From G020353235 sp035528295 (GTDB lineage: Bacteria; Chloroflexota; Dehalococcoidia; Dehalococcoidales; JAUYDJ01), in contig DATKYY010000028.1 in the NCBI GenBank assembly GCA_035528295.1, positions 1 to 11,963 of the forward strand: a DNA stretch of 11,963 bases, in the 5' to 3' direction. Every line of letters starts with the position of its first letter. The stretch's first letter is position 1. A model generated the notes under the pieces. The model worked only from the letters and a program-made list of their open reading frames with translations, did not search any database and was not told where the DNA came from. The position numbers were made by a program, and so were the translations under genes. Below, one piece after another: positions 1 through 6,433 of the stretch.

Positions 1-386
1 CAGCGCCGCTCCAGATATCTCCCCACCCAGCCGGAAAGCCAGTAATGGCTGAACACCAGATCGTAATGCAGACCATGACGCCTGCGGAAATTCTCCAGAT
101 TGCGGGCAAAGTCAGGCAGATGGGGATAAACGGCCAGCTTATCCATTTTCCCGCCCTCGCCGGCGCCGAGGTGAATTAGCCGAGCCTGCTGCCCCAGCTC
201 GACAATCTGACTGTGCCCCGGCTGATGAGCGCGGGTATAGACATCTACCGCCAGCCCCTGCTTGCCCAGCTCCCGGGCCAGCTCGCGGACATAGACACTC
301 ATACCACCGGTGTCCCTTGCCCCCAGGTCACCTATGGGGCAGCTATGCACACTGAGCATAGCTATCCTCGGTTGAACGGCAATCAA
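1..386 (-). CDS. GT4-family glycosyltransferase, N-terminal part (runs off left edge)
   Basis: About 128 codons of the N-terminal Rossmann domain of a retaining GT4 glycosyltransferase are present; the rest lies beyond position 1. The opening RIAMLSVHSCPIGDLG, then RDTGGMSVYVRELARELG, matches the glycine-rich N-terminal loop of MshA / sucrose-phosphate-synthase-like GT4 enzymes, which transfer a sugar from a nucleotide-sugar donor. The acceptor cannot be told from this fragment. I chose a TTG start at 386 because an AGGAG lies 10 nt upstream and the RIAMLS strand is then complete; the first ATG (359) would cut that strand and has no ribosome-binding site. The gene starts 17 nt after the stop of the acyltransferase upstream, so the two are probably co-transcribed and translationally coupled. 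Envelope or exopolysaccharide synthesis is inferred from the pairing. Family is sure, substrate unknown. Confidence 0.85.
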   Translation of the reverse strand, partial: MIAVQPRIAMLSVHSCPIGDLGARDTGGMSVYVRELARELGKQGLAVDVYTRAHQPGHSQIVELGQQARLIHLGAGEGGKMDKLAVYPHLPDFARNLENFRRRHGLHYDLVFSHYWLSGWVGRYLERR

Positions 387-396
387 CTCTGTTTCT

Positions 397-401
397 CTCC
401 T
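397..401 (-). promoter_or_regulatory. Shine-Dalgarno site deciding the TTG start of the glycosyltransferase
   Basis: AGGAG on the minus strand sits between the TAA of the acyltransferase gene (404-406) and a TTG at 386, with 10 nt between. It supports the TTG rather than the internal ATG at 359. Confidence 0.6.
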
Positions 402-403
402 GC

Positions 404-1381
404 TTACTTTATTCTTATCTCGCACCGATACAGCGGGATTTCGCTACCGCCAAGCTGGTACTTATAGGGTTCCCCGCCCTTCAAAAAGTCAAACTTCTTT
501 TTGTCCCCCTCAATGCTATCTTTAAGGCATAATACCTTTGACAGCAGCCCCACGCTCAGCTGGCGGTAATCGGGGTCATAGGCACTGTTATAGAGATACA
601 TCGTATCATTGTAATCAAAACCCATAATCATCGCCACCGTCACTGCATTTAGCTCCAGAACACCTAACCGGAGCAATTTGGCTTCAGCCATCGCCCCCGC
701 CAGTGACCGGAAGAAAGACTCCCGGTGGGGAGTCATAAATTCCGCCTTCTCCTCGCGGCTCAGCGCAAAAAGCCTTAAGAAGGTGTCCATAAAACCATCT
801 ACCTGCGGCGGGCTGACCTCAATACAGCGGTAGGCAATGTTACCCGCCTCGTCTAACCTTCTCAGCTTGCGCTTCACTTCGTGGCGCTGTTTGGTGGCCA
901 ACGCCGCCAGGTACTCATCCCAGGTAGCCGGCAGGTCCAGATCCACCGAGACCCCCTCTTCCCGGCAGAGGACCGGATAATTTCGGTTCCGGGCGATGGC
1001 GACCAGATAATTGAGCACGGTGGAATCGGGCCTCAGCGGCCCCAAGTCCAGGTAACTGACCCCCCGCTCAATTAAATCGTCAAGTAAAACGCTGAAGAAT
1101 TCTTCTTCCCTACCGCGAGCCGGCACAAAGTCGAGATAATCACAGACATCGGCACTGCCGATAAGCGCCGCCGTTTTATCCCTGAAGAAGAGGGGGGCAA
1201 TGCCAATAATTTCTTCTCCCTGCCTGACGGTGCGCAGGTACAGCTCAGCCCCGTCGCCAAAGCTCTGCCACCAGACCCTTAGCCAGCCGGGCAGAACGAA
1301 AACCGAGCTCCACCTCAGGTTATATCTTGCCCCACCGCAGTATGAATCCAGACTGGCAAAACTCTCTTCAGTAGTGGTCAT
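404..1381 (-). CDS. GNAT-fold acyltransferase, CelD/FemAB-like (Acetyltransf_6 type)
   Basis: The 325-residue protein has the layout of the CelD/BcsL-type double-GNAT acyltransferases found in polysaccharide loci. The N-terminal half (about 25-150) shows the PGWLRVWWQSFGDG and GIAPLFF segments. The C-terminal GNAT domain (about 150-310) has the basic segment TKQRHEVKRKLRRLDEAG (163-180) and the late FLKGGEPYKYQLG segment (from about 299) typical of this family. Members move acyl or aminoacyl groups onto envelope sugars or peptidoglycan precursors; the substrate here cannot be read. It is followed 17 nt later by a GT4 glycosyltransferase, which supports a role in surface-glycan modification (inference). 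The only start in the open frame after an upstream stop is the ATG at 1381. It has no Shine-Dalgarno sequence, but a -10-like hexamer lies 8 nt before it, suggesting a leaderless message. Confidence 0.8.
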   Translation of the reverse strand: MTTTEESFASLDSYCGGARYNLRWSSVFVLPGWLRVWWQSFGDGAELYLRTVRQGEEIIGIAPLFFRDKTAALIGSADVCDYLDFVPARGREEEFFSVLLDDLIERGVSYLDLGPLRPDSTVLNYLVAIARNRNYPVLCREEGVSVDLDLPATWDEYLAALATKQRHEVKRKLRRLDEAGNIAYRCIEVSPPQVDGFMDTFLRLFALSREEKAEFMTPHRESFFRSLAGAMAEAKLLRLGVLELNAVTVAMIMGFDYNDTMYLYNSAYDPDYRQLSVGLLSKVLCLKDSIEGDKKKFDFLKGGEPYKYQLGGSEIPLYRCEIRIK

Positions 1382-1389
1382 AGGCTCAA

Positions 1390-1419
1390 ATACTAGTCTA
1401 GCATCTTAACAAGCCTCAA
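1390..1419 (-). promoter_or_regulatory. Putative leaderless promoter of the acyltransferase gene
   Basis: On the minus strand TTGAGG (1414-1419), an 18-nt spacer and TAGTAT (1390-1395) form a plausible sigma-70-type promoter. The -10 ends 8 nt before the ATG, so transcription would start at or next to the start codon. The -35 overlaps the palindrome at 1415-1430. Confidence 0.4.
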
Positions 1420-1430
1420 ATCAATTTGAG
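1415..1430. promoter_or_regulatory. Palindrome CTCAAAT-N2-ATTTGAG between divergent genes
   Basis: A perfect 7-bp inverted repeat with a 2-bp centre lies in the 115-bp divergent intergenic region. A third CTCAAAT copy, in direct orientation and 30 bp away, lies at 1385-1391. The palindrome overlaps the putative -35 of the leftward gene and lies just upstream of the -35 of the L25 gene, where a regulator could act on both. Chance occurrence in an AT-rich spacer is possible. Confidence 0.35.
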
Positions 1431-1434
1431 CTGG

Positions 1435-1464
1435 TTGCGCGAGACGGCTTGTTTAGGCTACAAT
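1435..1464 (+). promoter_or_regulatory. Putative promoter of the L25/CTC gene
   Basis: TTGCGC (1435-1440), an 18-nt spacer and TACAAT (1459-1464) precede the L25 gene. The predicted leader of about 25 nt carries a good AAAGGAGAG ribosome-binding site ending about 10 nt before the ATG. Confidence 0.5.
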
Positions 1465-1496
1465 AGTGAGGCAAGTCAAAAGGAGAGATAGAGATA

Positions 1497-2174
1497 ATGG
1501 AGCAGATTGAACTGGCGTTAGCCAAACGGGAAACCCTGGGTAAGAAGGTCAGGTTTCTGCGCCATCAGGGTGTCACCCCGGTGCACCTGTTTGGTCATGG
1601 TATTGAGTCACTAGCCCTGCAGTGTGAAACCGCCCAGCTGAAGCAGGTTCTGGCTCAGGCAGGGAGGACCAAGCTCATTGACCTCAAACTTGACAGGAAA
1701 AAGCCGCGGAAAGCGGTGGTGCGGGAAGTTCAGCGCGGCCCGAAAACAAGTGAGCTGCTGCACGTTGATTTCTACCAGGTCAGAATGGAAGAGAAGATAA
1801 GGGTGGAGGTGCCCATTGTCCTGATTGGAGAAGCACCGGCCCTGAAGTTGAAGGAAAATATGCTGGAGCAGTATCTAACCAGCCTGACCGTGGAATGCTT
1901 CCCTGATGGAATCCCGGCTGATATCGAGCTGGACATGAGCCCTCTCACCGAAACCGACGATGTGATTCGGGTTAAGGATATTCACCTTGGCGAGAAAGTT
2001 ACCATTCTCCATGAACCGGAAACGTCGTTGGTGAAGATCAGCGAGCGGCCGATGGAGAAGGTTGAGGAAGAAGTGGTTGAGGAAGTGGTAGCGGAAGAGG
2101 CTGCCGAAGCGGCTGAGGAAGCCCCGGCGGAAGAAACCCGCGAGGAAAAGCCAAAAAAGAAGAGTAGGGGCTAA
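1497..2174 (+). CDS. rplY: 50S ribosomal protein L25 / general stress protein CTC
   Basis: The 225-residue protein is the long (TL5/CTC) form of L25, which binds 5S rRNA in the central protuberance of the large subunit. Residues 1 to about 90 are the 5S-binding beta-barrel domain (opening with ALAKRETLGKKVRFLRHQG; VVREVQRGPKTSELLHVDFYQ near the end). Residues about 95-185 form the second CTC domain (KIRVEVPIVLIGEAPALK, then a DDVIRVKDIHLGEKVTI segment). The tail from about 186 is low-complexity, rich in Glu and Ala, and ends in a basic KPKKKSRG; such acidic tails are common in the CTC form. The ATG at 1497 has an AGGAGA about 10 nt upstream. A strong hairpin terminator overlaps the stop codon. 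The gene is monocistronic and divergent from the acyltransferase gene. Identification is secure. Confidence 0.95.
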   Translation: MEQIELALAKRETLGKKVRFLRHQGVTPVHLFGHGIESLALQCETAQLKQVLAQAGRTKLIDLKLDRKKPRKAVVREVQRGPKTSELLHVDFYQVRMEEKIRVEVPIVLIGEAPALKLKENMLEQYLTSLTVECFPDGIPADIELDMSPLTETDDVIRVKDIHLGEKVTILHEPETSLVKISERPMEKVEEEVVEEVVAEEAAEAAEEAPAEETREEKPKKKSRG

Positions 2175-2200
2175 CTAACCCCTACTCTTTTCTCTCTTTT
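2160..2200. terminator. Bidirectional Rho-independent terminator shared by the L25 and zinc-ribbon genes
   Basis: An 11-bp perfect stem (2160-2170 with 2179-2189) closes an 8-nt loop. On the plus strand it is followed by a T-rich run to about 2203. On the minus strand the mirror hairpin is followed by CTTTTTTGG-type T-rich sequence. The L25 stop TAA (2172-2174) is in the loop and the zinc-ribbon stop TAG (2182-2184) is in the stem, so one structure ends both convergent genes. Confidence 0.85.
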
Positions 2201-2436
2201 TTTGATTTGAGTTCATCCATTAACTGGCGCCATCTTTCCTCGCCCAGGCACTGGCGGGCGGAGGCGCACCACTCAATGCAGGAAGGCAGTCTCTCGCGGT
2301 AAATTATCTCCCCGCACTTGTGGCACTTCACCCTGACCTCATCAGAGAAGATTTCAACCTCGGTGCCACACTTGGGGCATTTATACAGTTCTACTCGTAT
2401 TTCCCGGCCGTCCTGACCGGGACACCGACTCTTCAT
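2182..2436 (-). CDS. Small zinc-ribbon protein of unknown function
   Basis: The 84-residue cytoplasmic protein has a four-cysteine zinc ribbon: CPKC (C20/C23) and CHKC (C38/C41) on the two knuckles. A second cysteine cluster follows (C53, C57, C63 in the segment PSCIEWCASARQC), then a lysine-rich helical tail. The second cluster could bind another metal or be structural; this cannot be decided by eye. I prefer the ATG at 2436, because a GGGAGG lies 7 nt upstream, over the in-frame TTG at 2442. The gene is convergent with L25 and divergent from trpS, so context does not give a function. Similar short proteins are often annotated as regulatory zinc ribbons or, loosely, as phosphohydrolase-associated; I do not assign a role. 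Confidence 0.75.
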   Translation of the reverse strand: MKSRCPGQDGREIRVELYKCPKCGTEVEIFSDEVRVKCHKCGEIIYRERLPSCIEWCASARQCLGEERWRQLMDELKSKKERKE

Positions 2437-2443
2437 TGCCAAA

Positions 2444-2449
2444 CCTCCC
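2444..2449 (-). promoter_or_regulatory. Shine-Dalgarno site of the zinc-ribbon gene
   Basis: GGGAGG on the minus strand, 7 nt before the ATG at 2436. It overlaps too closely with the in-frame TTG at 2442 for that to be the start. Confidence 0.6.
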
Positions 2450-2600
2450 AGATGCCTCCCTTTCGACTTACTCTATCCACATATTACAACTGATTGATAA
2501 TGCCGATAATGACTTAGGTCACATAATGGCCAAAATTATAGCATACCGAAGCCGGAATAGTGTAAAATGCAAAAAGCGCTTAAATTCTACAGGTGAACTA

Positions 2601-3590
2601 ATGATGACGAAAAAGAGAGCCTTCTCCGGCATTCAGCCCACCGGCGATATTCATATTGGCAACTACCTGGCGGCAATCAAGCAATGGGTTGCCTCCCAGA
2701 CGGAATATGATAATATCTTCTGCATTGTTGACCTTCACGCCATCACCGTGCCGCAGGACCCGAAAACCCTGAAAGCCAAGATACGCGAGGTGAGCGGCCT
2801 TCTCTTTGCCGCCGGCATTGACCCCAAGCTGTCCGCCGTTTTCGTCCAATCACAGGTTGGCGCCCACGCCGAACTGGCCTGGATTCTTAACTGCTTCATC
2901 CCGATGGGCTGGATGCAGCGGATGACCCAGTTCAAGGAGAAGTCCAAAGAGCTGAAAGAGCAGGTCAGCGTTGGCCTCTTTGATTATCCGGCGCTGATGG
3001 CGGCCGATATTTTGCTCTATGATACTGAAGTCGTGCCGGTGGGTGAAGACCAGAAACAGCACGTGGAGATGGCCCGGGACCTGGCACAGCGGTTTAACTC
3101 AATATACGGCCAAACCTTCCGCTTGCCCAAGGCGGTCATCCCTGAAGTCGGCGCCCGCATAATGGGGCTCGATGACCCGACCAAGAAAATGAGCAAGAGT
3201 GAAGACAATCCGGGACACGCCATTAACCTGCTTGATTCACCGGATGAAATCCGGGCTAAAATCAAGCGAGCCACCACCGACTCACAGCGCGAGATTCGCT
3301 TTGATGAAAAGCGCCCCGGCATCTACAACCTGCTGGTCATCTACGAACTTCTATCTGGACTAAGCCGGGCCGAAATAGAAGCCAGGTATGAAGGTAAGGG
3401 CTACGCCCATCTCAAGAAAGACCTGGGTGAGGTAGTTGTTGAGGGGCTGAAACCGCTTCAATCCCGCTACAAGGAACTGACTGCCGAACCGGGGCATATC
3501 GACTCGCTGCTTGCCGCGGGCGCCTCCCGGGTGCGCCCCCTTGCCGAGAAGACCCTCGCCCTGGTCAAGAGCCGGATCGGGCTGGGCTAG
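2601..3590 (+). CDS. trpS: Tryptophanyl-tRNA synthetase
   Basis: This class Ic aminoacyl-tRNA synthetase charges tRNA-Trp with tryptophan using ATP. The 329 residues are the usual bacterial length. The HIGH-type motif is HIGN (residues 18-21, in SGIQPTGDIHIGNYL), and the KMSKS loop is at 196-200. Between them lies the family-typical VPVGEDQKQHVEMARDLAQ segment, and DYPALMAADILLY is the tryptophan-pocket region. The open frame extends upstream to 2436, but that extension reads through intergenic-looking sequence with no synthetase homology. AGGTGA at 2591-2596 supports the ATG pair at 2601/2604, and 2604 would give slightly better spacing. The stop overlaps that of convergent queH in a CTAG. 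I see no T-box-like leader in the 158 bp upstream and no convincing promoter there. Confidence 0.96.
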   Translation: MMTKKRAFSGIQPTGDIHIGNYLAAIKQWVASQTEYDNIFCIVDLHAITVPQDPKTLKAKIREVSGLLFAAGIDPKLSAVFVQSQVGAHAELAWILNCFIPMGWMQRMTQFKEKSKELKEQVSVGLFDYPALMAADILLYDTEVVPVGEDQKQHVEMARDLAQRFNSIYGQTFRLPKAVIPEVGARIMGLDDPTKKMSKSEDNPGHAINLLDSPDEIRAKIKRATTDSQREIRFDEKRPGIYNLLVIYELLSGLSRAEIEARYEGKGYAHLKKDLGEVVVEGLKPLQSRYKELTAEPGHIDSLLAAGASRVRPLAEKTLALVKSRIGLG

Positions 3591-4117
3591 TCTGGCTCCC
3601 TCTGACTATAGACACAGCCGCAATAATGCTGGCGGTAAAGGGCCCACTTTTTAGCTAGCTCCATAGAGCGTTTAAAGCCCTCTTTCTTCTTGAAATCCCT
3701 GACCAGAAACCGGTCCCCGCCCAGCTCCCCGCCCACCTGATTAACCAGACCGGCTGATTTCTGCGGGCTTACCGTCAGCGTGGTGGTGAAGGCGTCCCCG
3801 CCCTGCTCTTTCATATAATCAAAAGTCTGCTTCAGCCTCAACCGGAAGCAGACCTCACACCGCCGGCCCCCCTCGGGCTCAGCCTCTAAAGAAATAGTCT
3901 CTTTATGCCATTCCTCTGGTGTGTAAGGGGGTACTACCAGGGGGAATTTAAATTCTTCGGCTACTCTTTGCGCCACTTCCAGCCGGCGGTTATATTCGGC
4001 TAGGGGGTGGATATTGGGGTTGTAGAAATAGCCCAGGACTTCATGCCCTTCCTGGGTTAGCCTCTCCACCACCCCGGCGGCACAGACCCCACAGCAGATA
4101 TGCAAAATTATCTTCAT
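3587..4117 (-). CDS. queH: Epoxyqueuosine reductase, QueH type
   Basis: QueH (old DUF208) reduces epoxyqueuosine to queuosine at the tRNA wobble base, the last step of the pathway. It replaces cobalamin-dependent QueG and carries a [4Fe-4S] cluster plus a nearby metal. The 176-residue protein has the whole signature: ILHICCGVC (C8, C9, C12), NPNIHPLAEYNRRLE (33-47), GGRRCEVCFRLRL (C87, C90), FTTTLTVSPQKS (110-121), DFKKKEGFKRSMEL (141-154) and YRQHYCGC (C166, C168, the redox-pair region). The first motif reads CCGVC where many members have CCAPC; the metal-binding cysteines are kept. The start lies 1 nt after the queA stop and lacks a strong Shine-Dalgarno sequence, so translation is probably coupled to queA. 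The 3' end shares a CTAG with trpS. Confidence 0.93.
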   Translation of the reverse strand: MKIILHICCGVCAAGVVERLTQEGHEVLGYFYNPNIHPLAEYNRRLEVAQRVAEEFKFPLVVPPYTPEEWHKETISLEAEPEGGRRCEVCFRLRLKQTFDYMKEQGGDAFTTTLTVSPQKSAGLVNQVGGELGGDRFLVRDFKKKEGFKRSMELAKKWALYRQHYCGCVYSQREPD

Positions 4118-4118
4118 C

Positions 4119-5159
4119 TTAGATTATCAGCATGGCATCGCCGAAGCTGTAGAAGCGATATTTCTGGCTAATGGCTTCCTGATAGGCTTTGTCTATCAAT
4201 TCTTTGCCGGCAAAGGCGGAGACCAGCAGCAGCAGTGTTGAGCGGGGCAGGTGAAAGTTGGTAATCAGGGCGTCAACCATCTGAAACCGGTAGCCGGGCA
4301 GGATATAAAGGCTTATCCAGCCGGCGAGGGGCTTGAGCCGGGTGGGGCGGCTTAATTGAGCCACTGCCTCCACCAGCCGGGCGGTAGTGGTGCCCACGGC
4401 AATAATGCGCCGCCCCGCCGCCTTGGCCTGAGAGAGTTGTTCGGCTACTTCCGCCGAAAGCACCCCGTATTCTTTATGTATGGCATGCTCCAGGGGGTCA
4501 TCCTCCCCAATCGGCTGGAAGGTGTCCAGCCCGATATGCAGGGTACTGAAAAGACAGCTAATCCCCTTGTCTTTAATTTTAGCCATCAGCTCCGGGGTAA
4601 AGTGCAGCCCGGCGGTGGGGGCAGCGACACTGCCCGCCTCTCTGGCATAGACCGTCTGATAGCGCTCCGCATCTTTCAGCGGTGAGTGGATATAGGGTGG
4701 TAAGGGCACTCTGCCCAGTTTGGTCAGCTGGGTCTCGTCAGCGAAACTTATTACCCGTATGCCCCCCTCCCCCGACTCAACCACCTCCGCCGAAATCTTG
4801 AGCGCCGGTTTCCCTTCAGAGCCATTGCTTATCTCAATCCGGCTGCCAATACTGGCCCGCCGGGCTGGTTTGACCAGTGTCTCCCAGACATTAGCCCTGA
4901 GCCGGCGCAGCAGCAGAATCTCCAGCCTGCCGCCGGTAGCAACTTTTTGCCCGCTGAGCCGGGCCGGGATAACCCGGCTGTCATTGAACACCAGAACATC
5001 CCCTGAGCGCAGCCAGTCAATCAGCTCAAAAAAGCGGCGGTGCGCTATGGAACCATCGCGGCGGTCGAGTACCATAAAGCGGGCATGGTCTCTGGGCTCA
5101 ATCGGAGTCTGGGCAATAAGCCCTGGGGGCAGATAGTAGTCAAAATCGCTGGTCTTCAT
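4119..5159 (-). CDS. queA: S-adenosylmethionine:tRNA ribosyltransferase-isomerase
   Basis: QueA moves and isomerises the ribosyl group of SAM onto preQ1-modified tRNA, making epoxyqueuosine, the substrate of QueH encoded just downstream. The 346 residues match the family length. Typical segments are the N-terminal DFDYYLPPGLIAQTPIEPRD, the following LVLD/RRDG-like region, DVLVFNDSRVIPARL (about 54-68), the YQTVYAREAGSVAAPTAGLH segment (about 168-187), HIGLDTFQPI, and the late ALITNFHLPRSTLLLLVSAF and YRFYSFGDAMLI. The ATG at 5159 has no Shine-Dalgarno sequence. A good -10 hexamer 8 nt upstream suggests a leaderless transcript. The gene is divergent from the CDF transporter and forms an operon with queH. 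No queuosine uptake gene or preQ1 riboswitch is visible in the window. Confidence 0.96.
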   Translation of the reverse strand: MKTSDFDYYLPPGLIAQTPIEPRDHARFMVLDRRDGSIAHRRFFELIDWLRSGDVLVFNDSRVIPARLSGQKVATGGRLEILLLRRLRANVWETLVKPARRASIGSRIEISNGSEGKPALKISAEVVESGEGGIRVISFADETQLTKLGRVPLPPYIHSPLKDAERYQTVYAREAGSVAAPTAGLHFTPELMAKIKDKGISCLFSTLHIGLDTFQPIGEDDPLEHAIHKEYGVLSAEVAEQLSQAKAAGRRIIAVGTTTARLVEAVAQLSRPTRLKPLAGWISLYILPGYRFQMVDALITNFHLPRSTLLLLVSAFAGKELIDKAYQEAISQKYRFYSFGDAMLII

Positions 5160-5167
5160 CTGAGGCT

Positions 5168-5197
5168 ATTCTAAACCCTCAAGACAGACGAATGCAA
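5168..5197 (-). promoter_or_regulatory. Putative leaderless promoter of queA-queH
   Basis: TTGCAT (5192-5197), an 18-nt spacer and TAGAAT (5168-5173) are read on the minus strand. The -10 ends 8 nt before the queA ATG, so transcription would start within about 2 nt of the start codon. Confidence 0.5.
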
Positions 5198-5207
5198 AAT
5201 ACCAAAG

Positions 5208-5237
5208 TTGCCGACACCGCCCGCAATTTGAGATACT
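5208..5237 (+). promoter_or_regulatory. Weak putative promoter of the CDF transporter gene
   Basis: TTGCCG (5208-5213), an 18-nt spacer and GATACT (5232-5237), about 20 nt before the ATG. It lies back to back with the queA promoter. The match is modest. Confidence 0.3.
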
Positions 5238-5256
5238 GAAAAGTAGAGAATCCGAA

Positions 5257-6177
5257 ATGAGCGTTCACCAAACGAAAGGCCGAATCGTCACCGGCAGTAG
5301 CCGCCTAAAAATCGCCCTCGGCATTGTGCTGGCGATTATGATTTTTGAGGTCATCGGCGGTGTCTTAAGTAACAGCCTGGCCCTGCTTGGTGATGCCGGG
5401 CACATGCTGGTTGACGCCCTGGCGCTGGGGCTGGCCCTGTTTGCCCTGACCATTGCCCGAAGACCAGCCACAACCACCCGAACCTACGGCTACCATCGGG
5501 TGGAAATCCTGGCTGCCCTGGCTAACGGCACCGCTTTGGTTTTGGCCTCCGCCTATATTTTCTACCGGGCTTATCAGAGATTATTAGCGCCGCCTGATAT
5601 CAATACCACGCTAATGATAGCGGTGGCCTGCGTTGGTCTGGTCGCCAATCTGAGCGGAATATTACTACTTAGGGGAGCCAGCCATCGCAGCCTGAATATC
5701 AAAGCCGCCTTCTGGCATATTATCGGTGACACCATCTCGTCGGTGGGGGTAATTTTAGCCGGCATAATTATTTCCGTCACCGGCTGGGGGGTGGTTGACT
5801 CCATCATTGCCATTTTTATTGGCGCCATCATCCTCTGGGGAGCAGTAAGGCTGGTCAGCGAATCAGTGAATATTCTTCTGGAGACAGTTCCGAAACATAT
5901 CGAGATAGGCAAGGTTATCCAGGCTCTTAAAAATGTCCCCGGAGTAGAGGAAGTGCATGATATTCACATCTGGACGATTACCTCGGGCCTCCATGCCCTC
6001 AGTGCTCATTTGCTTATCGCAGACCAGAGTGTAAGTCAAAGCGCCCAGATTGTGGCCACGGTTAACCGGAATCTGGCTCAGAATTTCAATATATCCCACA
6101 CCACCCTACAACTGGAATGCGAAGCCTGCCCCACCGGGCTTATCTGCGATATGAATAGCTCCAGAGACAAGGCATAG
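5257..6177 (+). CDS. Cation diffusion facilitator, CzcD/ZitB-like zinc-type exporter
   Basis: The 306-residue inner-membrane antiporter exports divalent metal, probably Zn(II), in exchange for protons. Six membrane helices span about residues 16-205. The metal site is seen as HxxxD in helix 2 (H49, D53, within LLGDAGHMLVDAL) and HxxxD in helix 5 (H154, D158, within HIIGD); the His-Asp pair in both helices is the zinc-type signature. The loop between helices 4 and 5 lacks the histidine-rich run of many CzcD/ZitB proteins. The C-terminal cytoplasmic domain (about 213-290) has VPGVEEVHDIHIWTITSG, the usual dimerising metal-sensing fold. It ends with three cysteines (C288, C291, C297) that could bind metal. 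The ATG at 5257 has only a weak ribosome-binding site. Exact metal specificity is not provable here. Confidence 0.92.
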   Translation: MSVHQTKGRIVTGSSRLKIALGIVLAIMIFEVIGGVLSNSLALLGDAGHMLVDALALGLALFALTIARRPATTTRTYGYHRVEILAALANGTALVLASAYIFYRAYQRLLAPPDINTTLMIAVACVGLVANLSGILLLRGASHRSLNIKAAFWHIIGDTISSVGVILAGIIISVTGWGVVDSIIAIFIGAIILWGAVRLVSESVNILLETVPKHIEIGKVIQALKNVPGVEEVHDIHIWTITSGLHALSAHLLIADQSVSQSAQIVATVNRNLAQNFNISHTTLQLECEACPTGLICDMNSSRDKA

Positions 6178-6184
6178 CCCGGTT

Positions 6185-6418
6185 TCACTCACCTGTTTTC
6201 TTGACGTAGACCTTGATTTCCCCGCCCTTCTCTTCCGTGCCCAAAAATTCATGTCCGGTGGCGCGGCACCAGGCCGGCATGTCTTTCGTTATTCCCTTGT
6301 CATCGGCCACCACTTCCAGGACTTCCCCCGGCTTCAGCTCTTTAATCTTCTCCGCCGTTTTGACAATGGGCATGGGGCAATATAGTCCAACACAGTCCAG
6401 ACTCTGGTCTGCCTTCAT
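6185..6418 (-). CDS. TusA/SirA-family sulfur carrier protein
   Basis: The 77-residue protein has the TusA fold signature: LDCVGLYCPMPIVKTAEKI, with C14 of the CPMP motif as the persulfide-carrying cysteine, a beta strand GEVLEVVADD, and DMPAWCRATGHE with a second cysteine (C51). TusA proteins accept sulfane sulfur from a cysteine desulfurase or a rhodanese/DsrE protein and pass it on for tRNA thiolation, molybdenum cofactor synthesis or sulfur oxidation. Here it is the last gene of the nifS-like/iscU/zinc-ribbon/dsrE2 operon, 15 nt after the DsrE2-like gene, preceded by a run of GGA triplets that makes a very strong ribosome-binding site. Partnership with the adjacent DsrE2-like protein is well known for this pair of families. 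The physiological acceptor is unknown. It converges with the CDF gene, 7 nt apart. Confidence 0.9.
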   Translation of the reverse strand: MKADQSLDCVGLYCPMPIVKTAEKIKELKPGEVLEVVADDKGITKDMPAWCRATGHEFLGTEEKGGEIKVYVKKTGE

Positions 6419-6433
6419 TCTATCCTCCTCCTC

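Noticed and set aside
2050..2160. Repeat array in the GAG/GAA-rich 3' end of the L25 gene
   Set aside because: It is the codon pattern of the Glu/Ala-rich tail common in CTC-type L25, not an independent DNA repeat.
2436..2600. N-terminal extension of trpS back to 2436
   Set aside because: The extra 55 codons read through an AT-rich spacer and show no synthetase similarity, while AGGTGA precedes the ATG pair at 2601/2604 and the protein then has normal length.
2443..2600. T-box or other leader riboswitch upstream of trpS
   Set aside because: No T-box consensus, specifier stem or terminator/antiterminator pair is visible in the 158 bp; only a 5-bp imperfect inverted repeat.
4356..5136. Long plus-strand open frames opposite queA
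   Set aside because: They are antisense to a clearly conserved gene, are low-complexity or Ser/Arg-rich, and have no ribosome-binding sites: shadows of a GC-rich coding frame.
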